From assembly GCA_963969395.1 (NCBI GenBank), contig OZ017800.1, positions 14,354,479 through 14,418,478 on the forward strand: a stretch of DNA of 64,000 nt, written 5' to 3'. How positions within the stretch are numbered: position 1 is the first letter of the stretch; each line of letters starts with the position of its first letter. Of the stretch, positions 11,291-23,539 are shown one piece after another. Origin of the DNA: Pseudoscleropodium purum (Eukaryota; Streptophyta; Bryopsida; Hypnales; Brachytheciaceae). The notes under the pieces are model-generated. The model searched no databases. It saw only the letters and a list, made by a program, of their open reading frames with translations, and was not told the origin of the DNA. Position numbers and translations under genes: made by a program.

Positions 11291-14200
11291 AGTGTAAAGC
11301 TCCCCGAAATTCTCGTCGTCGCCGGCTTTCGAAGTCACCGTGAAATTCGTGTCTATCCCCGCCAGCACCTTGAGTAGACCCTGGAAGAGAGCAAATAGAT
11401 GCGCGCTCACCCCGCCGATCACCCAGAACTGCTCGTTGCGCCACCACTCGTCCACGCCCACGCCGGACCAACGCATCTCCAGAATGCCGGTTGCGAAGAT
11501 GGAAATGAAGAGGGAGATGAAAAACAAACTGTCCAAGTTGCTTATCTGCACACAACATCGCCAAACCGTGAACAAATTGGAGTTTTCGTGTTTCATCCAC
11601 AATTTTCTGGCCCTTTTCCTTCTGCCACAAAAATCTAACATGGAGTGACTTCCCGAGAGCAACATCTCAAAGGTCATACCATGACTTGAAATGCAGTTGA
11701 AAGAAACGGATTCCAAAGCAGACCTTCGGATTGCATTGATGTATAGGTACTAAACTAAAATCTTTTCCTTATTCATCCACTAAATTCTAATATGGAATAG
11801 CTTACCCTGTGCGAGCACAGCAACTTGTCAGAGGTCATGGCATTACTTGAATTGCACTTGTACGTAATAGATTCCACAACGGAACTCGGGACTTGCATGA
11901 ATTTTAGTTACTATACTACAATTTCATATTGGTTGTTGAGATGGGACTAAAAGTGCACTGGATTTGTGGATTCCTGTCACAATATGAAAGTCTATGCTGA
12001 AATTTTGTGTCCATTTGCATAACCTATGAACCAAATGGAGTTTGAAGAAGAATTTGGTTAGAGAAGTGACGGCGCCCGACTTACAGTAGGGATGATGAAC
12101 TTGCCCGTGAGCAAGCACACGGCCGGCAGCACGCAATACGCGACGAGCGGCAACGATGTCAAGGGATAGATCGTCGTGTTGATATACGCCAGTCTCTCCA
12201 AGCACTTGAGCCTTCCTCCATATCCATACCATAGCGGACAATGCCTGCTGAGAGAAATCTCCACGGACCCGAGCGCCCATCGCAGCACTTGGTTCAACCG
12301 ATCCGACAGATTGATGGGCGCCGAGCCTTTGAACGCCGGTCGATGCGGCATGCAATAGATCGACCGCCACCCTCTGCAATGCATCTTGAACCCCGTGAGA
12401 ATATCCTCCGTGACAGATCCATATATCCAACCTATTTCTTTCCCCCATTCGGTTTTGTCCTCATAGCCGCAGCTGATGACATGAATCGCTTCTTTCAGGA
12501 GGGAACCCGCGCTGGCGGAGTGATGCACTCCGCCGTGCTCGAGAAGCGTCGATGCCACGAAGACAGGCGACTGGCCGAACCGCTTCTCGTAGCTCTTGGT
12601 GGATTGGACTAGAGATGGGGAATTTGATGAGTCTTCGTCCAGCATGCCTTCTTCGATGTCTTCCAAGCTGAAGATCGGTACGCTGGAGTCTGATCGAGTG
12701 GGAGCGGTCTTCTTCTTCGAGAATTTGGACTTCTTGCTTTTTTTTTTCTTGCGTTTGCCACAGCAGCAGCACCAGGAAAAGCACGCGCCGGCGCCGCAGC
12801 CGGCGCTTTTGTTGGGCTTCTCCTTCAGCTTGGGCTCATAACCGTACAACGCGTGACGCTTGAAAACGCATCCCGTGCCCACGTACACAGGACCTTGGAT
12901 CCCATCCAAACCCTTCAGATTGATCTGCACACAAGTCACCAAATTGGGTTATAAGAATGACTACCGCAATTTAGCATATGAATCAATGCATATGGCTTTT
13001 ACCCATAAAGAACCAAGGATTCATGGCTAAAAGGACAAACTCAAATAAAATTGGTTACCATACAATCTGCACTCAAGAATTCGCTAAATCGCGTTACGAG
13101 AATGACTGCCGCGACTCAGCATTAGAATCCATGTGGCTTATCCCTTGAACCAAGATTTTATGGCTTGAAAAGAACGAACTCCAATAACATTGGTTCCCAT
13201 TCGAACTTCCCAAAACTACTAAAAAACATGACACCCCAATGTATGGCATACGCGGGTCTTACATCAAAGAATACGGTGTTGTGATTCGCGTAACGATCAT
13301 TGCGATCAATCCCATCGAACCGCTGCGGGAACTGCACGTAGCAGACCTTCTTCCCAACGTTGGGGTCCATGAAAAAGCACATGGATTCCCGGATCGCCTT
13401 GCTGTTGTTGATGTAGTGATCACAATCCAAATTGAGGAAGTAGGGCGCGTTCGTGAGCACCGCGCTCACACGCACCAGCGCGTTCATGGCGCCGGCTTTC
13501 TTGTGGTGGTTGAACCCCGGACGCTTCTCCCTGGAGACGTACACCAGGCGAGGCAGCTCGTTGCCGTCCGTGTCGTGGCCACCGCTGTGCCCCAAAAACA
13601 CCTGCGGATATTCACAGGAACAATCACAAACGGGAAACTGCAAATCGTTGTGCGAACTTGATTTCTATCCCCAAGGAAATGCTTGCAACGGAAAGATCAC
13701 TGGGAAACTGCAAATCTTGTCGCTAACTTGATTTTTACATAACAAGGAAACGCTTGCGATGGAAAGATCGAGGGATTAATCACATAATGGGGAAATTGAT
13801 TTAATTGCTGTACCTGGATCATTCCGGGGTGATCGCGTGTGTTATTGCCGGGCCACGGAGTGCCGTCCTGCATCGTCCATCCCTCTTCAGGCACTTTCTT
13901 CGCTTTCGCAACCAACGCATTCACCCGCACTTTGAATTCTTCGTACTCTCTCTGCAAGATTTCAGAAACCCCGTCAATCTCCGCATCAATTGCAGTTAAG
14001 GATTGCAGCCAGCTCTCAATAAACTATTACCTCTACCGATAACATGATATCTGTGAACATTTTTGTGCTCCCCAATTTTGCCGACTCCCAAATGAAGAAT
14101 GTAAGCAAGTTTGACATATATATTTTTCTTGAGATTACTACAAGTGAAACAAAACTGGCAGAAAGTTTCGTGATTCCGGACCTTCATGGCTCGTCTCTCC

Positions 14201-17200
14201 TTGACGAAGGTCGGTTGCACCTTATCCTTCAAGTAGTCGATCTTCTGCGCGAAGTACATCTCCGGCGCCCGGGGCTCGATGCTGAACTTCTTGCAGAAGG
14301 GTACCCACTTGCGAGCGAACTCCGACGTCTCTGACAGGACCTCGAACGTGAGCATGGCGGCGCCGTCGTCGGAGAGGTAGCACGACACTTTATCCACGGG
14401 ATAATCCACCGCCAGAATCGACAGGATAGTATTGGCGGTCACCAGAGGAGGCTCCTTCATGGGGTCCACGGTACTCACGTAGACGTCCACCGGCTCGAGT
14501 TGCGAAGGCTCCCCTTCTTTCTCGTACCTTCACCCACATCAAGAGACCGAGTGATGAATACGGGTAACAAGGGAATGATAGCACCCCTGATTTCTCCTTC
14601 CTTACAGAGGAAGGAATAGACAAAGACGAGGGGATTGTACTAGTGTTGGCATGAAAATGCTTGGCTACTGCTTATGCACTTATTGCTTAATAGTGAAATT
14701 AGAAATGACTTCACAGTGTATTTTTGAAGGGTGGTAAGAAAATTCTCAGCACATTAGAAAGGGACAAGTTTTCCAGGCAGGACTGGGATGCTAAAATTTA
14801 AGCTTGCGAAATTTTGGTGTGGGTGGGAGATGGTAATTTTGTATGTACATATCACTGACCTTAAGGAGAGTCTGTCCAAGTAGGTCTCGCGATTAATGGG
14901 CAACCATTTGGGGAACTGGTCGAGAATCCACGAGATGGCGAACCAGACCTCGCAAACGACCGACGTGAGCCAGAGTCCGTAGGCGCCTTCCACGGGGTTG
15001 AGGATGCGGTAGCGGAAGAAAAACGCCAGCACCACTAGGCGGATAACGATCAGCATGCGGTACGGGTTGATGCTCGCGGAAGAAATCGGCACTTTCCGTG
15101 ACAACGGCTGTCGCGACTCATCCATACTGCACGAAAAGATCACAAAATCACAAAGGTAAGCAATGCAGACTTCGCATGAATACAAATCCTTCGAACAACT
15201 TGAATTCAAAACAGAACTAGAACCTTCACAAACACAAAGATTTGCAATGCAATCCGTGAAGCGTACAAATCCTTCAAACAATTTGACTTCGAAGTTGTAC
15301 TCAAAATCACGAGCACAAACAAATGCGCAATGCAATCCGTGAAACATAAGACTCCTGCAACCAACTCGAACTGGTCGCAGAAATCGTATGTTTCACGGAT
15401 TGCATCCATACTACGCTCCAAAACACGAACTCAAAGCTGAGAAATTGGTTGAAAATACGAATGCTTCAAACAATGACTGGATTTGGGATTGTGAGGGTCT
15501 ACATGGGAAGATCGGGGCCGTTTTCACCATCCATGTCACCCCCGCCTTTGTGGTGATGGCCTTCAGTCATCATTTTCTCCTGCCGCATTTTCCAGTTGTC
15601 CACTCGCTCCTTCCACGCCACGCTGCCATAGCCATAAGCTGCCAAGTCCTTCGTAGGATCCATCGGCCGCGCTTGAACTGCAATTACACACAAGATCAAA
15701 TGAGATGAAGTCTCCTTTCGGTTTTCGCCTCAAGAAAATCCTAAGTATTGGATTCAGTATTGAACCAGTTAAACGGCGGGTACAATCTAAATTCAGAACC
15801 GAACCCCGTCACTAGTCAATTTAGATTCAAGCAGATACGCCCATTACCTCTTTCTTTATTGCGTGAATTGAAAATTTCAATTGACTAAAGGCACTACGTC
15901 CGCACAACAGTATCAATTCTACATCTCTTCAAATACACATTGTACTTTTGATTTCAATTCAGTATTGCCTAAACGCTACTTTCAGAAAATCTTAAGATTT
16001 TCTACGAGTGACTGATGTTTGGGGCTACATTCTTCAATTCAAAGTTCTTGAGCGACTGTCAAAAAAAAATGTTCTGCACTCACAGAACAACTAAAATTCG
16101 TCCTATGGGTTCCCTATCACAGCGTCTTGGATACAGTGATCCTTTCTTGAATGAGGAGAATTAGCAGATGCAGCACATCATCAATTATTCTACAATGAGT
16201 TTATAGCGGTTCCGTACCTCGCTCTAAACCATTGCAAAAATTTTAAGAGATTTCTGACGGTCCTTGCAGAACCACTACAGAGACTACGGTAATATCAGCC
16301 TTCCGTACGAATGTTAGAAGCTCCGACCAAGAATGTATTGTAATGGCAAGGTCGATGGGACCAATACTGAAAGCAAGCAAAATTGAACTCTTTGGAACCA
16401 GGTAATTGCGTACCAGGGAGGTTGGATTCGATGTAAGGCAAGGGGTGCACTCGCTTTCCGCCGTTCATCGGTGGTGGCACTGCAATAGCGTGTGTATCAT
16501 CCGCAATGTCATCCTCTTCTTCGTTGCCCACAGTGCCGTCCGTCAGCAACGGAAACTGCGTGGGCTGGTGGTGGTGGTGGTGCATCATGTGGTGCGGCAG
16601 GTTGTGATCCGCGTACATGCCCCCGTAGCTCATGTGCCCGTGCAGCATTGCGTCCGTCACATGCTGGCTCTCCATATCCAGGTGGTGATGAGTATCCATC
16701 TCGAAGCTGAATTCGTTCTCCAGGTCGTCGGTATCGTCTTCGTCGTCGTCGCCAGGCACGCGAGGAGACCCTGTTGACGTACGTGAACATTCAGAGCGTC
16801 TGTCAGGGTCGGCTGAAAGTTGTTAAACCCTAAGCGGCAAAAATAAGCAAGTAAAACTCTTGTGCCCAGGCAGACGGAGCATTCTTTTATGCTCTACGAG
16901 CTTCGAAGGGCATGATTGATTGCTGCACCCATGGCGGCTTTCGATTACCTTTCTGGCGATTGTAGCGGGATTTGCATTGCGGGCACGACTGGTTGCCTTC
17001 CTTGCGCTCGTACTCGAAGCAGGGGCGACATACGGGGAAGCCGCACTCGAAACAGGCGACGAAAAGCTCCCCGTCGACTGTGACCCCGACGTCGTCTCCG
17101 CAGATGTTGCAGATGAGTCCGTTCACGTGACTCAGCGGCTTCGGCTGCACATTGATCAGCAACGCCCAAGAGCATTCAATATATGTTGGTGACCCTCACA

Positions 17201-17516
17201 GCAGCAATCACAAACTCTCTCCAGAAACACTCGCAAGGGATGACTGTGGACATGTCAACATTTCAACGATGAAGAGGGCATGCTTTCTTAGTACGCGTAC
17301 CCCCTCGCCTCACAGCAGAAATCACAAACCCTCACAGCCTCCAATCGACTGTAGTTGCAAGCAATGACAGAGACTTTGCACATGTCTACATTTTGGGGGA
17401 TGAAGAGGGCATGCATTTTAAGTATGCGTGCGTACCCCGTCGCCTCCGGGGTCGCGAATGACCACGAGCTCATTGCGATTGTGGGAGCCGGCAATGAGAC
17501 CGCCATTGGCCTCCAT
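10964..17516 (-). CDS. CESA: Cellulose synthase catalytic subunit (GT2), complete
   Basis: Ten coding exons are seen: 17516-17436, 17144-16949, 16770-16414, 15677-15503, 15126-14860, 14527-14182, 13951-13814, 13601-13263, 12924-12085 and 11545-10964. Every junction is GT-AG and phase-consistent; total 1106 aa. It starts [16 protein letters not shown], as land-plant CESAs do. A RING-type zinc finger (39-84) keeps all eight Cys. A His-rich acidic linker follows (about 119-160). There are two N-terminal transmembrane helices in exon 5 and about six C-terminal helices in exons 9-10. The catalytic set is intact: DDG (about 412), DCD (579-581), TED (805-807) and QVLRW (845-849). A Cys/Lys-rich class-specific region (about 674-710) is present. 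The enzyme polymerises beta-1,4-glucan from UDP-glucose in plasma-membrane rosettes. Introns 1, 4, 7, 8 and 9 contain internal duplications. A broken copy of the last exon lies just downstream. Confidence 0.97.
11640..11925. repeat. Tandem duplication in CESA intron 9
   Basis: Two imperfect units of about 155 bp lie in the intron between exons 9 and 10. Each runs from an ATGGA(G/A)T(G/A) start through a shared AAAGGTCAT/GAGGTCATG block, TTGAA-TGCA and a GATTCCA segment to a TTGCAT(T/G)-A end. Identity is moderate, so the duplication is not recent. Confidence 0.7.
12940..13205. repeat. Tandem duplication in CESA intron 8
   Basis: Two diverged units of about 145 bp share GTTA-(T/C)-AAGAATGACT-CCGC, CAT-TGGCTT, ACCAAG-TT-ATGGCT and AATA-(A)ATTGGTT-CCAT in the same order. 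They fill most of the 338-bp intron. Confidence 0.8.
13629..13778. repeat. Tandem duplication in CESA intron 7
   Basis: Two units of about 75 bp both begin GGGAAACTGCAAATC, continue through AACTTGATTT, and end AAGGAAA-GCTTGC-A-GGAAAGATC. They make up most of the 213-bp intron. Confidence 0.9.
15150..15406. repeat. Tandem units and hairpin in CESA intron 4
   Basis: Three repeats of roughly 95-100 bp share GCAATGCA(A)-CG and ACAAATCCTTC-AACAA-TTGA. The last ends in an inverted repeat: ATGCAATCCGTGAAACATA near 15333 pairs perfectly (19 bp) with its complement near 15387-15405. It lies inside the 376-bp intron between exons 4 and 5. Confidence 0.75.
17197..17445. repeat. Tandem duplication spanning CESA exon-1 end and intron 1
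   Basis: Two units (17197-17310 and 17311-17445) share CACAGCAG-AATCACAAA, GACA..T.TCAACATTT, GATGAAGAGGGCATGC, and a GTACGCG/GTGCGTACCCC-TCGCCT end. The second unit contains the last codons of exon 1 and the functional GTACGC splice donor (read on minus). The first holds a degenerate copy of that exon end with another GTACGC. Confidence 0.85.
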
Positions 17517-18137
17517 CGCTCCTCAACGAAGCCAACGACGCTGCAACCCAAACCCAAACTCCAAGGCCAACGCCAACGCCAACCCTTGAGCTTGCTCTTC
17601 AACGTCGCTTTCGCCGCTTCTACCTCGACTGGCGGCAGCAATGGCGCTGCGGCCTGTCCGCCGCCATGCACAATCGCTCAAACCTCTATCAATGCGAACC
17701 CACTTCTCTCCTCCTTTACATGCAACCATGTGCTCTCAACACGTACCACGGAACCCACGATATCACACGCACTCCCCCCACACCACACCACACCACACAC
17801 ACAACAGAACAAGCACCCTCACGCGCCACCTTCGCCCCTCTCTCCTCTCCTTCCCACACACCTCCCCTGCAATGCCCACCCTCTCGACACACCGATCAAA
17901 CTCCCCAAAACCCAATACACACCCTCCGCCGGTGCCCTAGCTACAATCGCCCAGACACTCCAAAACAGCGACCTTGGCATGCACATTTACATATATATGC
18001 TACGCAACAGCTACCAAGGCGTCAATGAACGCCCTCGGCTCCGCAAACCCATGGACATGACATCAACGACAACGACGACCTCCACCAACAAAAACGTCAG
18101 TGCTGCATGCATTGCTCTAAAATCTTATCTGAGTGTG

Positions 18138-18342
18138 CAAGCAAGCAAGCAAGCACGACAGCCAGATGCGTGCGGAGACAAGGAGCGACGCGTCTGAGGA
18201 GACAGACGAACTCAGACTAGAGTAGGGGAAGAAGAAGAAGAAGCGTGTGAAGCGGGAAACATATATGGAAGTAAGGTTCCGTCGACAGGTTGTTGGCGAT
18301 TGTTGACTGGGAAATGAAATGAAATGGAATGGAATGGAAGAA
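18138..18342. repeat. Cluster of microsatellites upstream of CESA
   Basis: Three simple repeats occur within about 200 bp: (GCAA)n near 18138-18155, (GAA)n near 18228-18245, and a (GAAAT)n/(GGAAT)n pentamer near 18311-18342. Such tracts are length-polymorphic and sit where the CESA promoter or leader is expected. Confidence 0.85.
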
Positions 18343-18721
18343 AGGACTTGAAGCTGCAATGCCAACTGATCAGCTGTAAGCTAGCTGTATGTTATTAAGC
18401 TGTCCAAGCTTAATTAATTAATGGAATTACCAACAGTGAGTAGCTACTGGGAATGTGAGATGGCTTGCTTGCATTGGCAGGAACAACTGAAGAAGGGAAA
18501 GCCGAGGGCCGGGAAGAAGCTGGAGCCAGCTGCAAACAATTCCTTTCCTTCCTGGGGTCGTCGTCGGCTTTCCCAAGGCCATTATGTTTCTATTGCTTCA
18601 CACTCGCCTCCTCTGGCGCAGCCAAGGACACTGTCTGTCTCCCCTGGCTCCTTCCCCCAATGTGCAGCTACAGGAAAGCGTGGTCCCTTCCGTTTACGGT
18701 ACTGCTTGTTCTGTGGGTTCC

Positions 18722-18750
18722 ATGGGGAACGGGGAACGGGGAACGGGGAA
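18722..18750. repeat. GGGGAAC heptamer repeat
   Basis: About four consecutive GGGGAAC-type units. G-rich on the plus strand, about 1.2 kb upstream of the CESA start codon. Confidence 0.85.
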
Positions 18751-18884
18751 TACGGCGAACGCAGTGTGCATAGAGAACTCTTGGTTGGGGTTCCTTTCTC
18801 GGGCATGTACGTGATACGAACATGTGATGGAGGGGGGTGGTCGGTGGAGTTACATCGTAGCTATGAGCTCGCCTACGTAGGAGC

Positions 18885-19360
18885 AAATTTTTTTTTGGCT
18901 TTTTGGTGCCAGATTCCAAAAAAAAGAATTGGCTAAGAAAATGGTAACAATATGTGAAGTTTTTTGATAAAAAAACTCCAAATTATTAAAAAACTTGAAT
19001 CAAATTATCAAATCATGGACAAAAATAGAATTATGGACATGTATTATGTATTAATGTAATATTTTCTATCCAATATGTGGATGAATGTTGAAATTTGGAG
19101 CACCACTATAAAATTTTACATTGCCACTTTGGCACTACCCCATAAAAATGAAAAAAAATGAAAAAAAAAAAAAATTAGGAGTTAACTTACATTGATGTAC
19201 TATGTGTCATTGCCACAATCAACATCAAAGTAAAGATAATTTTATAATTTTATATAATGACTCAAAAATTCATTATTTTCACATTGTAGGTCTAAATGTC
19301 ACGAAACAAAGCCCGTTCACTCTTCCTTGCTCAAAGCTTTCCAACATTACCAAGAACATG
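18885..19360 (+). repeat. Dispersed repeat family R1, copy 1
   Basis: It shares with copies at 25605-25885 and 36762-37230 an ordered set of blocks: GCCA-ATT-CAAAAA, TTGGCTAA, GTGAAG-TTTTT, ATTGTGGATGAAAA(T/C)A-AATTAT, CTATCCAAT-TG, GAATG(T/A)TGAAATTTGGA and CACTTTGGCAC. The tail (CACATTG-A-GTCTAAATG, ACGAAACAAAG, CAAGAACA) is shared with copy 3 only. Non-coding; a non-autonomous element or decayed retroelement part is likely. Confidence 0.8.
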
Positions 19361-22300
19361 TTAACGTAATAAACAAAGAAAGAAAAGAAATAGTCTAACT
19401 TGATGGAGGGATGGTATAATATTTGGATTTCACCATCTTTGGTTCACTTGCCTCTTCGACTCTTCTACTTTCCATTTCAAGTTAGGGATACCTTTTTTGT
19501 TGTGAATCATTTTGAATATTAGATTGGTAAAAAAATATATTTTTTCTTGTTGGCAAGTAATAGGAAATGTTAATATAGTGACAAACGCATCATTTGGATA
19601 TAGTATGCAAAAGTTATGAAGGGTCAAAGTTTTTCTAGTAGACAATTTTATAATGTTTTTTCAAGAAAAAGGTACAAATTTATGTAGTGGATGGACTTGG
19701 TGTGAGCATCTAAGTGTTTTGCACTTCTAAGCAAGAAGGTAATTGCACCTAAAATTGTCCAAATAAGCATTTGGGTCTAATTCTTACCACACTACAATCT
19801 TGCAAATGACTGTTGAGTTTGAATATAGTACATATTATTAATTGTTTTACTAGGTTGTTCTTCAATCTTATTAGGATTATAAAGGGGATCAAAACAAGTT
19901 GTTTGTGTAGTTCTTTTGTTATACAAGTAGACTTATCTTGCAACAAAGGTCTTATCCAATATAGTCTTGCATTATAGTATAAATAAGCGCACAATAGAAG
20001 CTCGGATATGGTTTGAATCTAGGAACCTTGTCTATATGAACACCATCCATTGTCTTTGATCACGTAATGAAAATTTCCAATCACATTGAGGTTCAAACCA
20101 AATTTAGATTTTTATTTAATTTAACGATGTTTTATTGTTCTCTTGAAGTCACAAGATACAACATAGTTTCATACTTGCATGTTTAAAAAAATACTCAATC
20201 TTTTAAATAGTTTGAGGATTAATTCAACAAACACCAAATGAATAAATTACAGATTTTTAAATGCTAGGGATAAAAGTATCTAACTTTAACCTTAGATTAA
20301 CCCTAATCTCTCATAAATAGAACCTATAATAGTATGTTCTAAATAATGTGTCAGTATGGATTGGTTTTAGAAATGAATCATAATTAAGTGCAATTAATTT
20401 ATTCATCACTTGTCTACATCAATATTCCCAAATGTGGCTAAATTTAACAAAACTTCTACCCAAATAATTTGATTGCTATTAATAATGTTGACAACACAAT
20501 GGTAAATTTGAATTTTTAGCATACTCAGAAGTGTTTTTAGCAACTTGAGCTAACTATGATTATTACACTTGGGAATATTGGTCTATGTACAACAATACTT
20601 TATGTTTTAGCATTCTTTCTTTTAAGATATTTTCTTGAAATTATTTTGTCAATTTTGAAGTTTTTGTAGGTATATGGTGTGGTTGTAGGTCATTGGCAAT
20701 CCACCCATTAACTATTTGGATTTGTATATTTTTGTTACTTTTTAATAATCAATCCATTTGCTTCAAAGGTATTTTCATCTAGTTAGAAACTTCTTCAAAA
20801 CTAGTGAATGCACAATGAAGTTGTCTAGTATAAAATGTTCATATTATATTCTTACACATAAATACTACATTATATGAAAACAATGCCCCCAAGATCTATA
20901 TTTTTTATTTTTTAAGAAAAGATTTATTTGTTTTTAATTATTAATTTAATACTTTGAACTCATATAATAATAAAAATTCCATTCATATTGTAGCTCATTG
21001 ATTACTCCATAGTTTTAACTAATTAAACCAAAACATAAAACAGCTAAAGATAAAGATTGAATTTTTGGAGAATTTCAAAAGTTTACATGCTTCGAAATTG
21101 ATTTAACAATTGAAAGGTGTATATTTAAGATTGTTCACAAATAAAATCTAGTGGATAATTTCTAAAAATCATGTTTAATATCATTTTTAATGCAAACTGA
21201 AAAAATGTTGAAGAAATTATACATTATCAAATATGTTGGTTTTGTATAGAATTCTTAGAAACCAATTGCTAAGTGCTTTGGAGTCCATATTATAGATGAT
21301 AAACAATGTGTTTTGGGACAATGCTTTATTTAAATAACTTCTCATTCATCCAAATTAATGCTTAAATATTTTTTTAACAACTTTTTTATGATCAAATCGA
21401 CAAAATGTAGATAAATAATAATTTTGAATTGAAAGAGATATTAGCAAAAATGTACAAAGTAAAAATGTACAAATTTTTTTAAACGATTTTAGTATTAATA
21501 AGATTAATAAGATTACATTGAACAATTTTTTTCTTTTTTGTGTCAATTTGTTATTGAAATTGGAGAAATTTTGTTTAAGTTTCTTCTTGTGAAGACTAAA
21601 AGTCACCCCTAAAGGATCATAGTGTTTTGAGGTCCAAAATTGCTTCAAAATTCTTAAAGCAATTGAAGGCTAAATATTTTATCTACATTTATTTTTTAAT
21701 AAATCCAACTATAGGTTCCTTTGGTTAATTAGTTCAATTAAATCCTTTAACCCTCTATTAAGCATTAAAGGGCTGAGAGGGTTATTAACATTCACCAAAA
21801 ATTATTTTCAATCAAAAAAGAAACTAAACAAGATACCTTCACAAAAACATTTTGAACCATTCAATTTTGAATAATGAGATGAAATTTACGAGGAATTTTA
21901 TTTTGCACATCTATTGTGGATAAATTTTAGAGTTTATAAAATGAATAAGCTACCTCTTCGCTAATGTTCCTTGATGAATATTTAATAAATGTTTAAATTG
22001 TTATTGAGAAACATACAAAGGGACTAAAATTAAAATTGTGTATATTTATATTTAATGCCATCTTATTTAGGGGGCAACTTGTGGGGTTACTTATTCTTGA
22101 AATATGTGACACTTGTCATTGATTGAATGTGTCCTATATTTTCAAATATAAGTAATCAGATTAGACAAAGTTGCTAAAGGACTACAATAGTCATGAGAGC
22201 AAGTTAGTTTCTGAAATTTATTGGATTTTATAGTGATTGGTCACATAATTGACAAATAGAAATTTATATATTAATGTTTGAGATATTATCCAAGTTTTAC

Positions 22301-22440
22301 CAACTACGTACTTTTCTTCAATTATGGTATTTAATCCAAGTTTTTCAAGTTTAGAGCTAATTTTTTTTCTCTATTTTTTACTTCAAATAGAAATTTTATA
22401 GATTTTTTCACCAGATTTTTCCCAATGTTTTCAAGTTGCA
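19361..22440. other. Gene-free AT-rich intergenic DNA
   Basis: Only short frames with extreme AT composition. A partial copy of dispersed family R2 lies at about 19540-19660. I see no gene, RNA gene or well-defined element in the remainder. Confidence 0.55.
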
Positions 22441-22638
22441 ACCGATTTTTTCCGCAATTCTGTTGGTTAACTCAACGAGCTAAGTAAGAGGTGGGTTCCA
22501 TCCCCGAACATTGTTATGTACTCCTGTGTGAAAAGTTTTTTTTGCTGAATCAGTCTTGGTTTCTGAATTTTTTTTGTAGTCTGATTTGAGTTCCTTGATG
22601 AGCTTTTGCTTGATGAACTTCAGTTTAATCCAGCAAAT

Positions 22639-22922
22639 GTTAATGCAGGATGTTAAATCATGCCCAGGAAATGGGTCCAATAGAGTAATTTAGGGGTTAC
22701 CAGGGGTAAAAGTAAAAGAAAGTCCCCTATTTTGAGCCGTGTCTAAGGTATGTTCTAAACCTCTCGTAGCTAATTTGGGGTCTCTGATTTCAAATATGAA
22801 CTCAAAATTTGCAAAAAAAATTTGAGTGAAAAATTTAAAAAAATTCTGCATTTTTCCCTAGGGGTCAACCTAGCCTCATGGGCCCATTTCCTAGGCATGA
22901 TTTAACATCTTGCAATGTTAAC
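22639..22922. mobile_element. Foldback/MITE-like element with about 40-bp terminal inverted repeats
   Basis: The left arm (22639-22679) contains GATGTTAAATCATGCC and GGAAATGGG. The right arm (22880-22922) is its complement with few mismatches. The internal part is AT-rich and non-coding. Target-site duplications are not clear, so the superfamily is unassigned. Confidence 0.65.
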
Positions 22923-23539
22923 TTACACCAGTTTGGAGTTGATCTAAATAATTTGTCGAAGTTGGCATCACAAACATTTTTGTTCTGAAATGTACCCCAT
23001 CAGCACATAAGGATATAATTGTGATTTGGGCAATAATAGGCTAGTTCACCTTATGGTAGAAGCACCCATCCCCAACCTATAGGGTGCCACTATTTCCAAC
23101 CAACAAGGGAGCAAATTTTAAACCAAAGCTTTGAATGTGTTTTTTCTCCTTTTCAAAGTTGGGACTAATCAAGTCATGACACATGTCCCAAAGTAGTGAG
23201 CGGGAAGTAGTTCTTAAATGAATGGAATTGGAAGACACTACGTGTTAGGTATGAATTTGGACTAGCTACTAGTTTCAAAATTCATAGTAATTTTGAATCA
23301 AAGCATAAAATTACCAACAAAATTGCAATCCCAACGATTTCTATCTTCCAATATAGTAGAATATTTACATTGCCTTATACTACTCTAGAACATGCATGGA
23401 ATCACTAAAGTGGTCGGCTATTGGTGCTTCTACTATAATAGGAAGTCTACTTGTTTTGGAGAAAACTGCAACAATAGAAGATGACTAGAAGAAAGACCAA
23501 TGTGATTGAAGCATCTCTTGGGAATGAATCATTGAATAT

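Larger units (their letters stand above)
17517..18950. other. CESA upstream region and probable 5' leader/promoter
   Basis: The ATG-proximal 500 bp are CA/CCA-rich on the plus strand, so the CESA transcript leader would be GT-rich. The region has many simple repeats (listed separately). The long plus-strand frames here (17355-18197, 18421-18936) have repeat-driven composition and no domain, and I do not count them as genes. A leader intron is possible but not demonstrated. Confidence 0.5.

Noticed and set aside
16406..16777. Long antisense frames across CESA exons (for example 16406-16777, 12241-12612, 13239-13661)
   Set aside because: They are complements of well-supported CESA exons; GC-rich coding DNA often leaves antisense frames open.
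17355..18197. 280-aa plus-strand frame upstream of CESA
   Set aside because: Rich in Thr/Pro/His from CCA/CAC simple repeats, overlaps CESA exon 1 and its leader, and shows no domain.
18421..18936. 171-aa plus-strand frame
   Set aside because: Contains the GGGGAAC minisatellite, has no recognisable domain, and ends inside dispersed repeat R1.
22445..22505. tRNA-like or SINE-like segment (GTTGGTTAACTCAACGAGCTAAG then GTGGGTTCCATCC)
   Set aside because: It looks somewhat like box A and box B, but the cloverleaf cannot be drawn and no second copy was seen, so a tRNA or SINE is not supported.
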